Assembly: GCA_039105265.1 (NCBI GenBank)
Contig: JAPFFF010000010.1
Span: 682,001-746,000 of the forward strand
DNA: 64,000 nt
Reading direction: 5' to 3'
DNA from: Tritrichomonas musculus
Lineage: Eukaryota; Parabasalia; Tritrichomonadida; Tritrichomonadidae
The notes beneath the pieces are model-generated. The model was not told the DNA's origin and searched no databases. It saw only the letters and a list, made by a program, of their open reading frames with translations. Below are positions 21,958 through 32,300 of this stretch, piece by piece (position 1 is the stretch's first letter; each line of letters starts with the position of its first letter). The translations under genes were made by a program, and so were the position numbers.

Positions 21958-22710
21958 TTAAATTTTTACTATTTTGGCATCGATTGGTATTCCAAGATCA
22001 TTGCTCTTTATAGAAGATGGAATTTCAATATACGTCAATGATGAGCATGAATAAAATGCTTTGGGCTCTATTTCTTCTACAGAAGAAGGGACAAAAATCT
22101 CTGTCAATGACGAACATCCACCAAAAGCAAACTCTCCAATCCTTTTCAAAGAAGAATGAGCTTCAAATTCAATTGTTTTTAAAGATGGGCAATTATAAAA
22201 AGCATTCTCTGCAATTTCAACGACAGAACATGATACAAATACCTTTAAAAGCGACAAACAACCACCAAATGCTGATGGACCAATATAAGTGACAGAAGAA
22301 GGAATTGAAACAAAGCTTAAGGAAATACAGCCAGCAAAAACAGATGAACATATTTCATTTACGGATGAAGGAATTTTTATTGTTTTCAGTGACGAGCATC
22401 CAAAAAATGCCAAATCGCAAATCATTGTGACAGATTCAGGAACATCAATTTCATCGAGTTTTGCACAACCAGAGAAGGCGTGATTGCCAATATATACGAC
22501 AGATGATGGAATAGAAACATCTTTCAATGAATAGCATTCATTGAATGCATAATCGCCAATTTCTGTGACAGTAGAAAGAATTTTTATTTGCTTCAATTTC
22601 ATACACCGATCAAATGCATGTGAACCAATTTCAATGGCTGGTTGTGATAATAAAAGCTCAATAATATCTGTTTTATTTTTAGAAGCAGCAAGATACAAAG
22701 GAGTAAAATT
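21958..22710 (-). CDS. BspA-type LRR segment (3' part of second DUF3447-LRR gene)
   Basis: The open frame begins without any ATG: the first recognisable residues are NFTPLYLAASKNKTDIIELL, an ankyrin repeat, followed by nine LRR_5 repeats (IPSSV..IG..AF.GC.SL). It ends LGIPIDAKIVKI, like the paralogue at 2534. The absence of a start codon and the ankyrin opening show that it is the downstream part of the gene whose N-terminal segment is 22878-24017. It is much shorter than the 22-repeat paralogue. The likely role is surface or adhesion-type binding through the LRR face, inferred from the family only. Confidence 0.8.
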   Translation of the reverse strand, partial: NFTPLYLAASKNKTDIIELLLSQPAIEIGSHAFDRCMKLKQIKILSTVTEIGDYAFNECYSLKDVSIPSSVVYIGNHAFSGCAKLDEIDVPESVTMICDLAFFGCSSLKTIKIPSSVNEICSSVFAGCISLSFVSIPSSVTYIGPSAFGGCLSLLKVFVSCSVVEIAENAFYNCPSLKTIEFEAHSSLKRIGEFAFGGCSSLTEIFVPSSVEEIEPKAFYSCSSLTYIEIPSSIKSNDLGIPIDAKIVKI

Positions 22711-22877
22711 AACAATAATATATTTAGAACTTCGTTAAAGCTTTCAATATAAAAACATAATAAAAACAATAATTTTTGAAATTTTATTAAAAAAAAATTT
22801 TTTTTGAATGCCATAACAATTATTTTTTTAAAAAAACTTGATATAAAAATGTGTTGAAATTTGTTGATTATATAAAA
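22711..22877 (-). other. AT-rich interruption at ankyrin boundary
   Basis: This 167-bp spacer separates the DUF3447 segment (ending GEININEPIN) from the ankyrin-LRR segment (starting NFTPLYLA), exactly where the first paralogue is also interrupted. The 9-mer TTAATTTTA occurs at both borders. Joining at that repeat would not keep the frame, so the exact boundary is unclear. Confidence 0.55.
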
Positions 22878-24017
22878 TTAATTTATTGGTTCATTTATGT
22901 TTATTTCCCCTGTGTTTATTAAATGTTTAACAAGCTCAAAGTAGTCAAACTGACACAAATAATGAAAGACGAATTTATGATTGAAATCTTTTGGAAAGAA
23001 TTCGAAATTATAATAATGAAAAGCGTAAGACAAAAGTTTTTCATTGAAATCATTATTATCAATGCTTTTTTCTTGCATTAATAGGTTATTTATAATATAA
23101 TTTGCAACTTCATTGTGATGACAATTAATTGCTTCTTTGAGAACTTTTTTGTATGATTTGTCTTCTGGTTCAACTTTATCTTCTTGAAGAAGATGAACAA
23201 TTTCTGCGTTGTTTGAATGAATTGCATAAAGCCACAATGAAGGAGTTAATTTAACATCATTCATTCTCAAATACTGGAATATTTGAATTGATCCAAAGAA
23301 AGTAGCATATTCAATTAAAGTCGGTTTATGGTTCAATAAAAACGAATTCGTCTCAAAAATTGATTTTTTAACTTCACTTGAAAGTGGCAAATTTATTTGA
23401 TTGGCATAAATTACAAATTGGTCAATTAAATCTTTACGAATCAATTCACATAAATGTGAATCATTTTCACCTATTTCTCGATTGTTTTCATAGTCTGAAT
23501 CAAGTTTTTTGGTTATTTTTCTATCCATGACTTCATCAATGAAAAACTTGATTTCTGAATAGAAATAATAATGATATTTTTTCCTCTTGTACTTTCCTTT
23601 AACGAGTTGATTGGCAATAGTTTGATCAATGGTTAAGATTTTCTCTTTTATTAAAAGCAAAAGAAGCCGTTTGTTGGTTTTGAAAATATTGAAAATTTCT
23701 GAATTTGTAAAGTTTTTCTTGATTTCATCACCAAGTGAATGAAAAATGTTCTCAAACTTGGCAAAAAAATCAGTTGATCGATGGTGATTCTTTGCTATTC
23801 TCGAAAGTAAATAAAGAACAGATTTCAATTTGTAATGATCTTGATATATCGTTTGATCATTAAACAAATTAATGATATCTTGATTTTCAGCATATGAATA
23901 GTTCGTATTTTCAATATATTCACTAAGATTATGCTGAATATTTATCATTCTTGCAACAAAATTATAGATTTCCATTAGTATTTTTTGATTGACCAAATAT
24001 TCTTTTAATTTTTTCAT
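22878..24017 (-). CDS. DUF3447/ankyrin N-terminal segment of second interrupted LRR gene
   Basis: A 379-codon open frame. The ATG at 24017 gives MKKLKEYLVNQKILMEIYNF, typical of the family. Diagnostic blocks are IGENDSHLCELIRKDLIDQF and LIEYATFFGSIQIFQYLRMN, both conserved in the copy at 5456-6535, followed by ankyrin-like helices (EAINCHHNEVANYIINNLL) and the end YFELVKHLINTGEININEPIN. The two genes are paralogues in the same orientation, about 15 kb apart. With 21958-22710 it would make one DUF3447-ankyrin-LRR protein if the spacer is removed from the RNA. Confidence 0.82.
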   Translation of the reverse strand: MKKLKEYLVNQKILMEIYNFVARMINIQHNLSEYIENTNYSYAENQDIINLFNDQTIYQDHYKLKSVLYLLSRIAKNHHRSTDFFAKFENIFHSLGDEIKKNFTNSEIFNIFKTNKRLLLLLIKEKILTIDQTIANQLVKGKYKRKKYHYYFYSEIKFFIDEVMDRKITKKLDSDYENNREIGENDSHLCELIRKDLIDQFVIYANQINLPLSSEVKKSIFETNSFLLNHKPTLIEYATFFGSIQIFQYLRMNDVKLTPSLWLYAIHSNNAEIVHLLQEDKVEPEDKSYKKVLKEAINCHHNEVANYIINNLLMQEKSIDNNDFNEKLLSYAFHYYNFEFFPKDFNHKFVFHYLCQFDYFELVKHLINTGEININEPIN

Positions 24018-24600
24018 TTTCTGTAAGTTCTTTCAAATCAAATATTTTCGCATTCACATCTGTCACTTTTCATATTTTTTTTCAAGGAAACTTACAGTAG
24101 CATTTTGAAGGGTTGTTTTAATTAAAATGTATTTAATTAAAAAATATTTATTTACTTTACAAATTGAATTAAAAGAAATTCAATGAGTTCTCACAAAAAT
24201 ATAAAAGCATGAAAAATGGAACTGCATTTGATATTTAGGTTAAATATTATTTATAAGCTCAGTATAATCAATACAACACTATGAATTTAGCCGGAATTTG
24301 AATTTCTTTTATTATCCAAAAATACAATATAAATAAAAAAAAAATGAGAATTTTGTCAAATCACTATTTTTTCCCTAATATATTATCTCGATCTTTTTTA
24401 TAATTGAATTAAAAAGAAAATCGAAATTCCTTCTAAGAAGACATTGAATTAATATATTTCAATCCATTCTTCTCTAAGAAAAGTTGAATATTTTTCTTTT
24501 AGTGGATGACTTATCATTAGTAAAAATAACGATTACGTCAATCTCTGATTGTGTATTCAAAAACTCAATGAAGATCAAATCACTCCAATTTCCTCCCGAC

Positions 24601-24640
<40 letters not shown>

Positions 24641-25018
24641 GTAATTATAGTAAGAGATTAAATGAATATATTATTATTTGTAAATAATTGGTATATATCA
24701 TGATTTTTATATTTTATTTTATTTTTTTCTCTTAACGTACATAAAATTTTCCACAATTATATTCCTGACTGTATTTTTGAGATATTAATAAACTGTGTAA
24801 AATAATGTTCGGTTTAGTACACTTTTCAAACATGTTTATCTTGTTAAAAAAACAAAAATTGTATTATTTCATTATGCTAATATGGTCTGCTAAAAAACAA
24901 AATGGTCAATGAAGATTACAACATTCAAATTTGAATGAATCAATCAAAAGGTATGCGGTTTCGTCCTTCAGATTTTGAATGGTTTATATTTTGGCTTACA
25001 GTCCTCTGAAAATCCTCT
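24018..25018. other. AT-rich intergenic region with TA tract
   Basis: It includes a TA dinucleotide tract at about 24607-24636 and, near its end, a sequence around 24975-25015 (TTTTGAATGGTTTA...) that recurs in diverged form near 58890. No gene seen. Confidence 0.4.
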
Positions 25019-25248
25019 GAAAATCCTCAGAAAAAATAATCTTATAAAAATGCTAGATAAAATATAATCTTTTTATATTTTTACCGAGACTACATACCGC
25101 CTAGAGGGCGTCGAGCGTTGCTGAGCGAAGCAAAGCCGATTCGAGACCCCGAGGCTGGATGTAAGAATCGGTAAAAATATTGTAACCTAAATAGTTTTTT
25201 TTTTTTTTTTTTTTTTTTTTTTGCATTTAGTTTTTTCTGAGGATTTTC
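25019..25248. repeat. nested inverted repeats around a GC-rich core
   Basis: The outer arms GAAAATCCTCAGAAAAAA (25019-25036) and their exact reverse complement (25231-25248) are 18 bp. The inner arms ATATTTTTACCGA (25075-25087) and TCGGTAAAAATAT (25168-25180) are 13 bp and also exact. The 80-bp core (25088-25167) is strikingly GC-rich for this window and contains GAGCG/CGAAG-type motifs. A 28-base T-run sits in the right half. It could be a small foldback element or a structured RNA gene; neither can be decided here. Confidence 0.65.
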
Positions 25249-26998
25249 CACTTTTTGAATTACTCTCTCAAAAGTGCAACTATTCTAAAAATAATCCGAT
25301 TTGATAGTATTTTTATCGTTTTCATCAGAAATATTTCAAAAAATTAATATATCTTCCTAAAAGTTTTTAATATTTAATAAATTAACCTATTTATAATATA
25401 TACAATGATCATAAATATATTTTAAATAAATAAAACAATAAAAAACTTGTATTCAAAATATGGTTTTATCTTTTCAGAAGGGTAGAAAGTATTCCGTTTA
25501 CTTTTTTAAAAAAGATAAGATGAAAAAAGTCCTTCAAAAAAGACTTTTCGATTTATATTTTGTTATATTTCTTGTCATTATAAGTATTTAATATAATTAT
25601 TTCTTTTATTTTGAATAATAATGATATCTTATCAAGAAAATGATTGATTTAAATATAAAAATTGAATACTTTCTCTCAATTTTCGGTTGCTAATTTCTCA
25701 AAATTGTACTGTGATCTTTTTCATTTGCATGGATAAAATTAGTTTATATATACACCTAAATTTATCCTAATTTTTTTATAAAGTTTCTGGCGGTAGATTT
25801 TTCTAGATGATTATTATTTCGATTATCTCAACAAAAAATACTATTTTATTTATACTAATAAATACTTAATTGTATTTGATATATAATTAAACAATAAATT
25901 TTAATTTTAATGATTTTCACTTGGATTATTGAAGATATTCAGTTTTTTCTAAAAGATTATTAATTTAATATTTTTTCATAAAAATAGATTTTATATGTAA
26001 TAATAAATAGAAATAGTTATATTTTTAATTACAATACCTTTTTGATTCATCAGGGAAAAAATATTAAAATTTCAATGAAAAAAATCACCATTACGATAAT
26101 TATTTCACCTTTATAAACCCAAAAATAAATGCAAATATCTTTTTTTCTACCGCCAAAAAACTTTTTATAATAACAAAATATTTTTATAATATTATATGAA
26201 ATGTATATACACAATAAGATATAAATATCACAATAGGATTTAACTTTCTACCCTTCTAACTTTTCTGAAATAATTCAGAGGATATTTGGCAATCAATTTT
26301 GGCTACCTTGTGCAAATATTTTGTATTCAAAATAAATTGATATATCAGTATATTTATATCTTCCTATAAAGTTAAAAAAATTGTAAAAATAGTCTCATTT
26401 GTATAATATCTGAATATCAAAATCGCCATGACCAAAAAGAGGGCATCATGTGTAAAGCAAATAACACTGTTGCATAATGAGTGAAGGTTTGATACAGGAA
26501 GGAAAATAAGTATAATAATATTGAATATTTTTGAATTTGAGCTTTTAAACATTTGATACAAATTGTCCAGAATGTATTTTAAAATGCATAAATATTCTTT
26601 AGTTGAGAGTGTTTTGCCAAATTAATAATTTATTGCATAATATACAATTATACAATAATTATATATCAAATAAAGTGTAAATTATACGTGATATATAATG
26701 AGATAAGTATCGAAAATTTCAAGTATTTAAAATTTTATATCAATAGAAAAAGTTTTCAACTCAATACTTTTTTATGTTGATATTTAGCACGCAAGTACTG
26801 AAATTTGAAATTTTCCTTTTCAATTTTATTTTTGATATAAACACTTGTTTTTTCATCTTTTATTAGCATTTTATATTATATATATAAAGTATAACTACTT
26901 TTATTTCAAAATATTTATCTTTTGAATTTTTTACTTTTTGTATTTTTGAATTGGTTGAATAATTTAGACCACATTCAATTAAAAGTTCATTTTTCTAT
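25249..26998. other. AT-rich intergenic region upstream of a Myb gene
   Basis: No gene, RNA or clear repeat ends recognised. The short open frame near 26364-26561 has no meaningful similarity. Confidence 0.45.
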
Positions 26999-27931
26999 AT
27001 GATTCCGGACCGGTCAAAGAAATCCAAAAAATCATACTTACATGCTGAAACAGTTCCTTATGCTAATGTTTTTCAACCTAACAGTAATGTCAGACACTCT
27101 ATGAACAATTCTTATTCCTTTATATCTTGTCATCCAATATCATCTGCAAAATCATCTCAACTAAGCTGTAATTATCCAATTATCAATCAAAATAACCATG
27201 ATATGCAAAAGAAATTACACTTAAAACGTTCTTTTTTTACTGAAGATGAAGATAGACTCCTTTCAATGGCTGCAATAAAATATAACCAGTCAAAATGGAA
27301 TCTAATTGCTCAATGTGTTCCAGGAAAAACGCCAAAGCAATGCAGAGACAGATGGGCCAATTATCTTCAACCATCATTAAAATTTGAACCTTGGTCACAA
27401 GAAGAAGATGAACTTTTATTATCACTTGTAAGTAAAAATGGAACTCGTTGGTCTCAATTAACTTCACATTTCCCCAATAGGTCTACAAATTCAGTAAAAA
27501 ATAGATGGTATTGGCTTATTAAGAATAAAGGGAAAGATAAATTAAGCAAAAATACTGCTAAAAGTCGTTTATCTAATTCTAAGCGCTCATCTAAATGCGA
27601 TTGCACAGATTCTCTAGAGAAAAATAATGAAATTGATTTTCATAAAATTATTCCAAATAATATCCAATATAATCCTTTTAATTATGGAATATGCTCACCT
27701 AATTTTTATTATGATATCACAGATAATACTTCAGAAAAAAATAATTATTCTTTGGAAAAAAAAGGAAATCCAAATTATTTTTCCAATACATCAAATAATC
27801 AAAACATATATGCAACAGATCAAAAAATAAATCAAAATGTAGTTGAATTAAAGCCTCATATTAATTCGAGTTTTATACCATCTGAGGAAGATGAAATAAT
27901 AACATTTAGCCCAGAAGAACTTAATTGGTAA
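26999..27931 (+). CDS. two-repeat Myb-type DNA-binding protein
   Basis: A 310-residue intact protein. The first Myb repeat spans residues 78-123 (FFTEDEDRLLSMAAIKY, KWNLIAQCVPGKTPKQCRDRWANYL; F80, W100, W119). The second spans 130-175 (PWSQEEDELLLSLVSKNGTRW, RSTNSVKNRWYWLI; W132, W151, W170). The linker between them is short, as in R2R3 proteins. A basic stretch (about 175-200) may serve as a nuclear localisation signal. The Asn-rich tail ends in an acidic segment (EEDEIITFSPEELNW). Length, layout and tail resemble the Myb gene at 16991, so they are probably paralogues. The expected role is promoter binding and transcription control. Confidence 0.93.
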   Translation: MIPDRSKKSKKSYLHAETVPYANVFQPNSNVRHSMNNSYSFISCHPISSAKSSQLSCNYPIINQNNHDMQKKLHLKRSFFTEDEDRLLSMAAIKYNQSKWNLIAQCVPGKTPKQCRDRWANYLQPSLKFEPWSQEEDELLLSLVSKNGTRWSQLTSHFPNRSTNSVKNRWYWLIKNKGKDKLSKNTAKSRLSNSKRSSKCDCTDSLEKNNEIDFHKIIPNNIQYNPFNYGICSPNFYYDITDNTSEKNNYSLEKKGNPNYFSNTSNNQNIYATDQKINQNVVELKPHINSSFIPSEEDEIITFSPEELNW

Positions 27932-28396
27932 TATAACTACCAATATATTTTATTTTACTATTATTTATATTTTTATTTAATTGCTTAAATAAAAAGATTC
28001 TCTTAAAAATAATTAATAAACTTCATTTATGTAACACATATTAATTTGATTTAAAATTAAAATATTGCTCTATTCATGAAAATTTGAAAAAAGGGAAAAA
28101 TTAATTAAATCCATTGAATAATTATACCTTTGAAAATCTGTGGCCATTCTGTTAATAATTATTCAAATTTGTATGAAATCTCAATTATATTTTCAGAGAG
28201 TATTTAAAATTTGAAATATTAATCAAAAATTCAATGATTTTTGATTATTTTTTCAATAAAAATGTTTTTTAAAAAAATCAGAATTTTTTCAGTCTGATTT
28301 TAAAATTATTAACTGAATGATGAGTTTCCATATTTACAATTTACTAAAAAATATTAAAAATATAAAATTATATATTTAATTTTTGTTCAAAAAAAC

Positions 28397-28418
28397 GGAT
28401 TCTGGATATCCAGAATCC
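28397..28418. repeat. 22-bp perfect palindrome
   Basis: GGATTCTGGAT is followed immediately by its exact reverse complement with no loop, in an otherwise AT-rich intergenic region. It could be a protein-binding site or a cruciform. It lies about 470 bp downstream of the Myb gene. Confidence 0.85.
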
Positions 28419-29132
28419 ACTATATTTTTTTGGACTATATCATTCATAATCGAATTAAATCCAAAAAATAATTTATTTTAAAGACTATTAACATAAAATT
28501 TGTATGAAAAAGAAATTTATGATTTTTTTTTAAAAAATATTTGAATTTTTCCTTTAATAAGTTCAAATAATATATCAAAATAACAGGAAAGTCACATTAT
28601 AAATATTACAAAATACCTTGGTAAAAAAAATATAATTAATAATCAAATAAAAATCAAACAATAAATTGTTTTATTTTTAAAATCGAATAAAAAATATATT
28701 TCTTTGTATATATTTAGTGAACAAAAAAATAATATTGCTTTTTTAACAAGGATATTAATATTTTAATTTCTGACCAAAATATTTAACTTTTTGATTATGC
28801 TCAATTATTCTGGGGTACATCAATAAAAAATAGTAATTTTTATATATTTGTATAAAATACATATAAATTATTAAAAAAACTTTAAAAGCATTATAAAAAT
28901 ATACGATACCCTTTTTTATCAAATTTCGAATCATTTGAATTATTTCTCAACTTCGAGAATTAAAGTGACGGTTAAATAATATATCAGAATATATCTTACT
29001 TGATTCTTTTCAAACTTTGTATTTTTCTCTCAAACTTTCCAAAGATTTTAACATCATTACCTCCTTTTAAGCTTTATAAACAAAAATTAATGCAAATATC
29101 TCAAAAACTTTCAAAAAAAAAGAGTTTTTATG

Positions 29133-29168
29133 GATAGGTAACGCAGCTTTGAAATAACGTATTTTTAT
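29133..29168 (+). mobile_element. solo end of a hAT-type element family
   Basis: The sequence AGGTAACGCAGC, followed by TTGAAATAACGTATTTTTA, resembles the left ends at 41156 and 43653 (same AATAACGTATTTT core). No matching right end was found downstream, so it is a truncated or diverged copy. Confidence 0.4.
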
Positions 29169-30069
29169 TTTCATATTTTTGCGTATATACCACTAAAAAA
29201 TAAATATTTTAGAATCATAATGAATATTTTAATTTTTTTTACTAAGTTGGATTTAAAATATCAATCAAAATAAAATTGGGGCACCATTCACCAAAAACAA
29301 ATAATATTCAATATTTAGATTTCCTAAAATAATTTTATTATGAAACAAATTAATTTAGTTTTATATCCAATATAATGCTTTAATACTGAAAATCGATTTA
29401 TAGTTGGTTTTTCTACCATGATTTTTATAAAAAAAAAATAGAAATATTTAGCAAAATTTGGATAATATTCAAAATATTTAGCACTTTATAAAATAATATA
29501 TATGAATTTGAAACGCTTTGATAATTCCCCTGCAACTTTATTAATGATTGAAAAATGATGTAATGTTTTTCACTTAATTTTTAATTATACCATATTATAT
29601 TATATATATAAATAATAGCATTAGATAAAATATGAAATACATAGAAATATATGATATTTCTTCATTAATTTCAAAGAAAATCCAAAACAAAACAAAAAAC
29701 GTTATAATACGATACAATAAAGAAATTATTTTCAAATTTTGAAAATATCTCAAAAAATGAAACCGCGGGGGGGTTTAAATAAATAAATAAATAAAAAAAG
29801 CTATATTCAATGTTGTATGGTTAGATTTTAATTGAAAAAAAAAGTTAAAAGTAAATTACTCATTAAATACTACTTCCTTGTTGGGTTGATAGAAAATGAG
29901 TAATCTTGTAAAACTTGTTTTTCATCGAGATTTTTATTGGAGTTTCAAAAAAAAAACACTTTAATGTATAAATTCCATGAAAAAAAACTAGTTGTTTAAG
30001 AAATGTAATTAGAATTTATGATTTGTGAAATAATATAAAACAAATGAATTAAAATAGTTTTCGAATTTA

Positions 30070-31190
30070 TATCAATTTTTTTGAATGATATAATAAACCT
30101 AACAAGATCAAGATTTCCTGATTGGCAGGCACAATGTAGTATTGTTTCAAAAGCAATTTTGATTATAAAATTCCATGAAAAAGATTTATCTATTTGAAAT
30201 ATTATTAGAATTTATAAAAATTTTATTAAAAACAATAAAATCTTAAAATTGTTTTTGAATTGATATCAATTGCATCCAATGATATGATGTATCTAACAAG
30301 ATCAAGATTTCCTGATTTACATGCTAAATGTAGAATTGTTTCAAAAATGTCTTTTATTTTGAAATTTCATTAAAAAAATTGCTAATGGCAGTAACACTAT
30401 AAATATTAATAATGATTGAAACGTCATAATTATGTAAAATTCGAAATGTCATTAAAAAATAAAAATTGTATGAAATTCCGTTAAATTTGTAATCATTTGA
30501 ATTCTATCTAATATTAATAAAAATTGATATTTCATCAAAATCAATTTTATCCATTAATATGATGTAATTAACAAGTTCCAGGTTTCCTGATTCACAAGCA
30601 AGATGTAGGATAATGAAGTTAATTCTTGATTTCTTTTTCGTCAACATCTTCGACCAAATAATCAAAATTCGACGACAATTCATTAAAAATTTCATCAAAA
30701 GAAGGACGTTTTTCGATATCTTGACTCCAGCAACGTTTCAATAATTCTTTCATCTGCTCTGTGATGCCTTCATCAAGCTTAGGTCGTTGACCAGATGCCA
30801 CTTTTGATATAAGTTTAAAATATGAAATCGGATTTCCATTTTCAGAAAACGGCTCTTTTCCTGAGACGATTTCATAAGCCATAATTGCAAATGAATATAC
30901 ATCGATTCCGAATCCAAAATGTCCTTTATTTCCTTCCTCGTCAGAGTCATCAGTTATCAGCATTTCAGGGGCCATATACAATGGTGTACCGACTTTTCCT
31001 GACATCGAAAGTTGCAATGATCTTGAAAAAACTTCAGAAAAACAGCGTGAGAAACCAAAATCACACACGCGTGGGTAATAATTTTTATCAAGTAAAATGT
31101 TTTCTGGCTTCAAATCTCGATGAAAAATTCCTTGTTTGTGCAAATGTCGCATCGCATCGCAAATTCCTAGCATGCAGATGTATTTCTTGG
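30070..31190 (-). pseudogene. TKL-type kinase C-half followed by three ankyrin units
   Basis: The frame from 31173 holds HRDLKPEN (HRD at residues 18-20), DFG at 38-40, a TPLYMAPEML motif and the C-lobe CWSQDIEKRP, ending at 30619. The N-lobe is absent: in-frame sequence stops near 31190, where unrelated tandem-duplicated DNA begins. Directly after EKEIKN the next frame encodes FIILHLACESGNLELVNYII (30504-30615), so kinase and ankyrin are joined with a frame difference and no spacer. Two further ankyrin units, ETILHLACKSGNLDLVRYII (about 30235-30340) and ETILHCACQSGNLDLVRFII (about 30060-30150), follow after AT-rich spacers. Such kinase-ankyrin proteins are typical of trichomonads. This copy lacks its catalytic lysine and is probably dead. 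Confidence 0.75.
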
Positions 31191-31231
31191 TCGCTGTAAG
31201 GAGAAAAAAAAAGGTTAATTTTTTTCTGAAG

Positions 31232-31305
31232 AGGTGAAGTCGTCAATCTAAGCGAATTCAAATTTTTGAAAAAAGGTGAAGTGGTCAATCTAAGAGAATT
31301 CAATT
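31232..31305. repeat. 42-bp tandem duplication
   Basis: The block AGGTGAAGTCGTCAATCTAA, followed by GCGAATTCAA, at 31232 recurs at 31274 with two substitutions. It sits where the kinase N-lobe should be. Confidence 0.75.
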
Positions 31306-31539
31306 TTGAATGCTTTGAAATCACGATCAAAATTACCTAAAGATTTAAAACTGGGCTTTAAATGGTCGGAGTGGTCATTGTACGTTATTTGTCATACAAG
31401 CTTTTTCAATAAAACTAGTCTGGTATCTTTGTAAACACTGGTCATTTTTTTTTTTTTTTTATAACGATTTCTTAACAATTTTTGATTAATGGTCATCATA
31501 TATTTTATATACTGGTCATTTTTGTTTTTATGCCCAAAC

Positions 31540-31540
<1 letters not shown>

Positions 31541-31577
<37 letters not shown>
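31541..31577. repeat. 37-base A homopolymer
   Basis: This is the longest single-base run in the window. Comparable runs of 27-30 bases lie at 14530, 25195, 44162, 47713, 55766 and 61717. Confidence 0.9.
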
Positions 31578-31578
<1 letters not shown>

Positions 31579-31605
31579 CAATTATTTGACCTTTTTGTAT
31601 CGATA

Positions 31606-32300
31606 AACTTAAAGTAAAAAGGCAGACCACTATTTTTTCCCTCAATTATTATGACATAAAATATTTCTTCTCATTTTTATAATTTTATAAAATTTTATCT
31701 CAAAATCTTATTTACCAATTTTTTTTTTCGAATTTCATCAATATCTCAGCAAAAACTTCAAGCAATCGCTAAATATGCATCAAAGAATTTTTTTACTCTT
31801 TAAACATTACAATTTGTTATATTATTTGATCTATTCAGATATAAAATTTTTAACCAATTTTCAATCAAAAACACCAAATTTCACGTAATACACTCAACAA
31901 CAAGAAGACGTCATTAAAAATTTTCAGTTATGCGCCAAAACAAGGTTTTTTACTCTTTTTATTTTTTGATCATATCTCATTGAACCGCACGACATAGCGC
32001 AGTACGTATCAACTGTTTTTTTACAATAAGAAAATTATTTTTATATTAATTTTCATGAAAATAGAAAGCGATCCTAATGAAAAAAAGAGCAAAACTATTT
32101 TTTTAGTAAAACCCATTTTTATTCAATTTTAAATCATTAATCATTGAAAATTAATAAAATTCAATTGGGAAAAAACTCATACCATTTTTTGAATATAAAA
32201 GCGTATATACGATCAAGAATTTGAATATAAAAAATTTATAACGATCATATAAAGTATTCAAATTATATTCAATTAGTGGTCTGAGTTTTTACTTTCAGTT
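31606..32300. mobile_element. mariner-like non-autonomous element
   Basis: The left end AACTTAAAGTAAAAAGGCAG continues ACCACTA. The right end (reverse complement) AACTGAAAGTAAAAACTCAG continues ACCACTA. The flanking dinucleotide is TA on both sides (31604-31605, 32301-32302). The 695-bp interior is AT-rich without a transposase. Ends starting AACT and the TA duplication link it to 14962-15325 and 53963-55454. Confidence 0.85.

Larger units (their letters stand above)
27932..30069. other. AT-rich intergenic region, no gene seen
   Basis: It contains the 22-bp palindrome at 28397-28418 and, at 29133-29168, a lone sequence like the left ends of the hAT-type elements at 41156 and 43653. Nothing else stands out. 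Confidence 0.45.
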
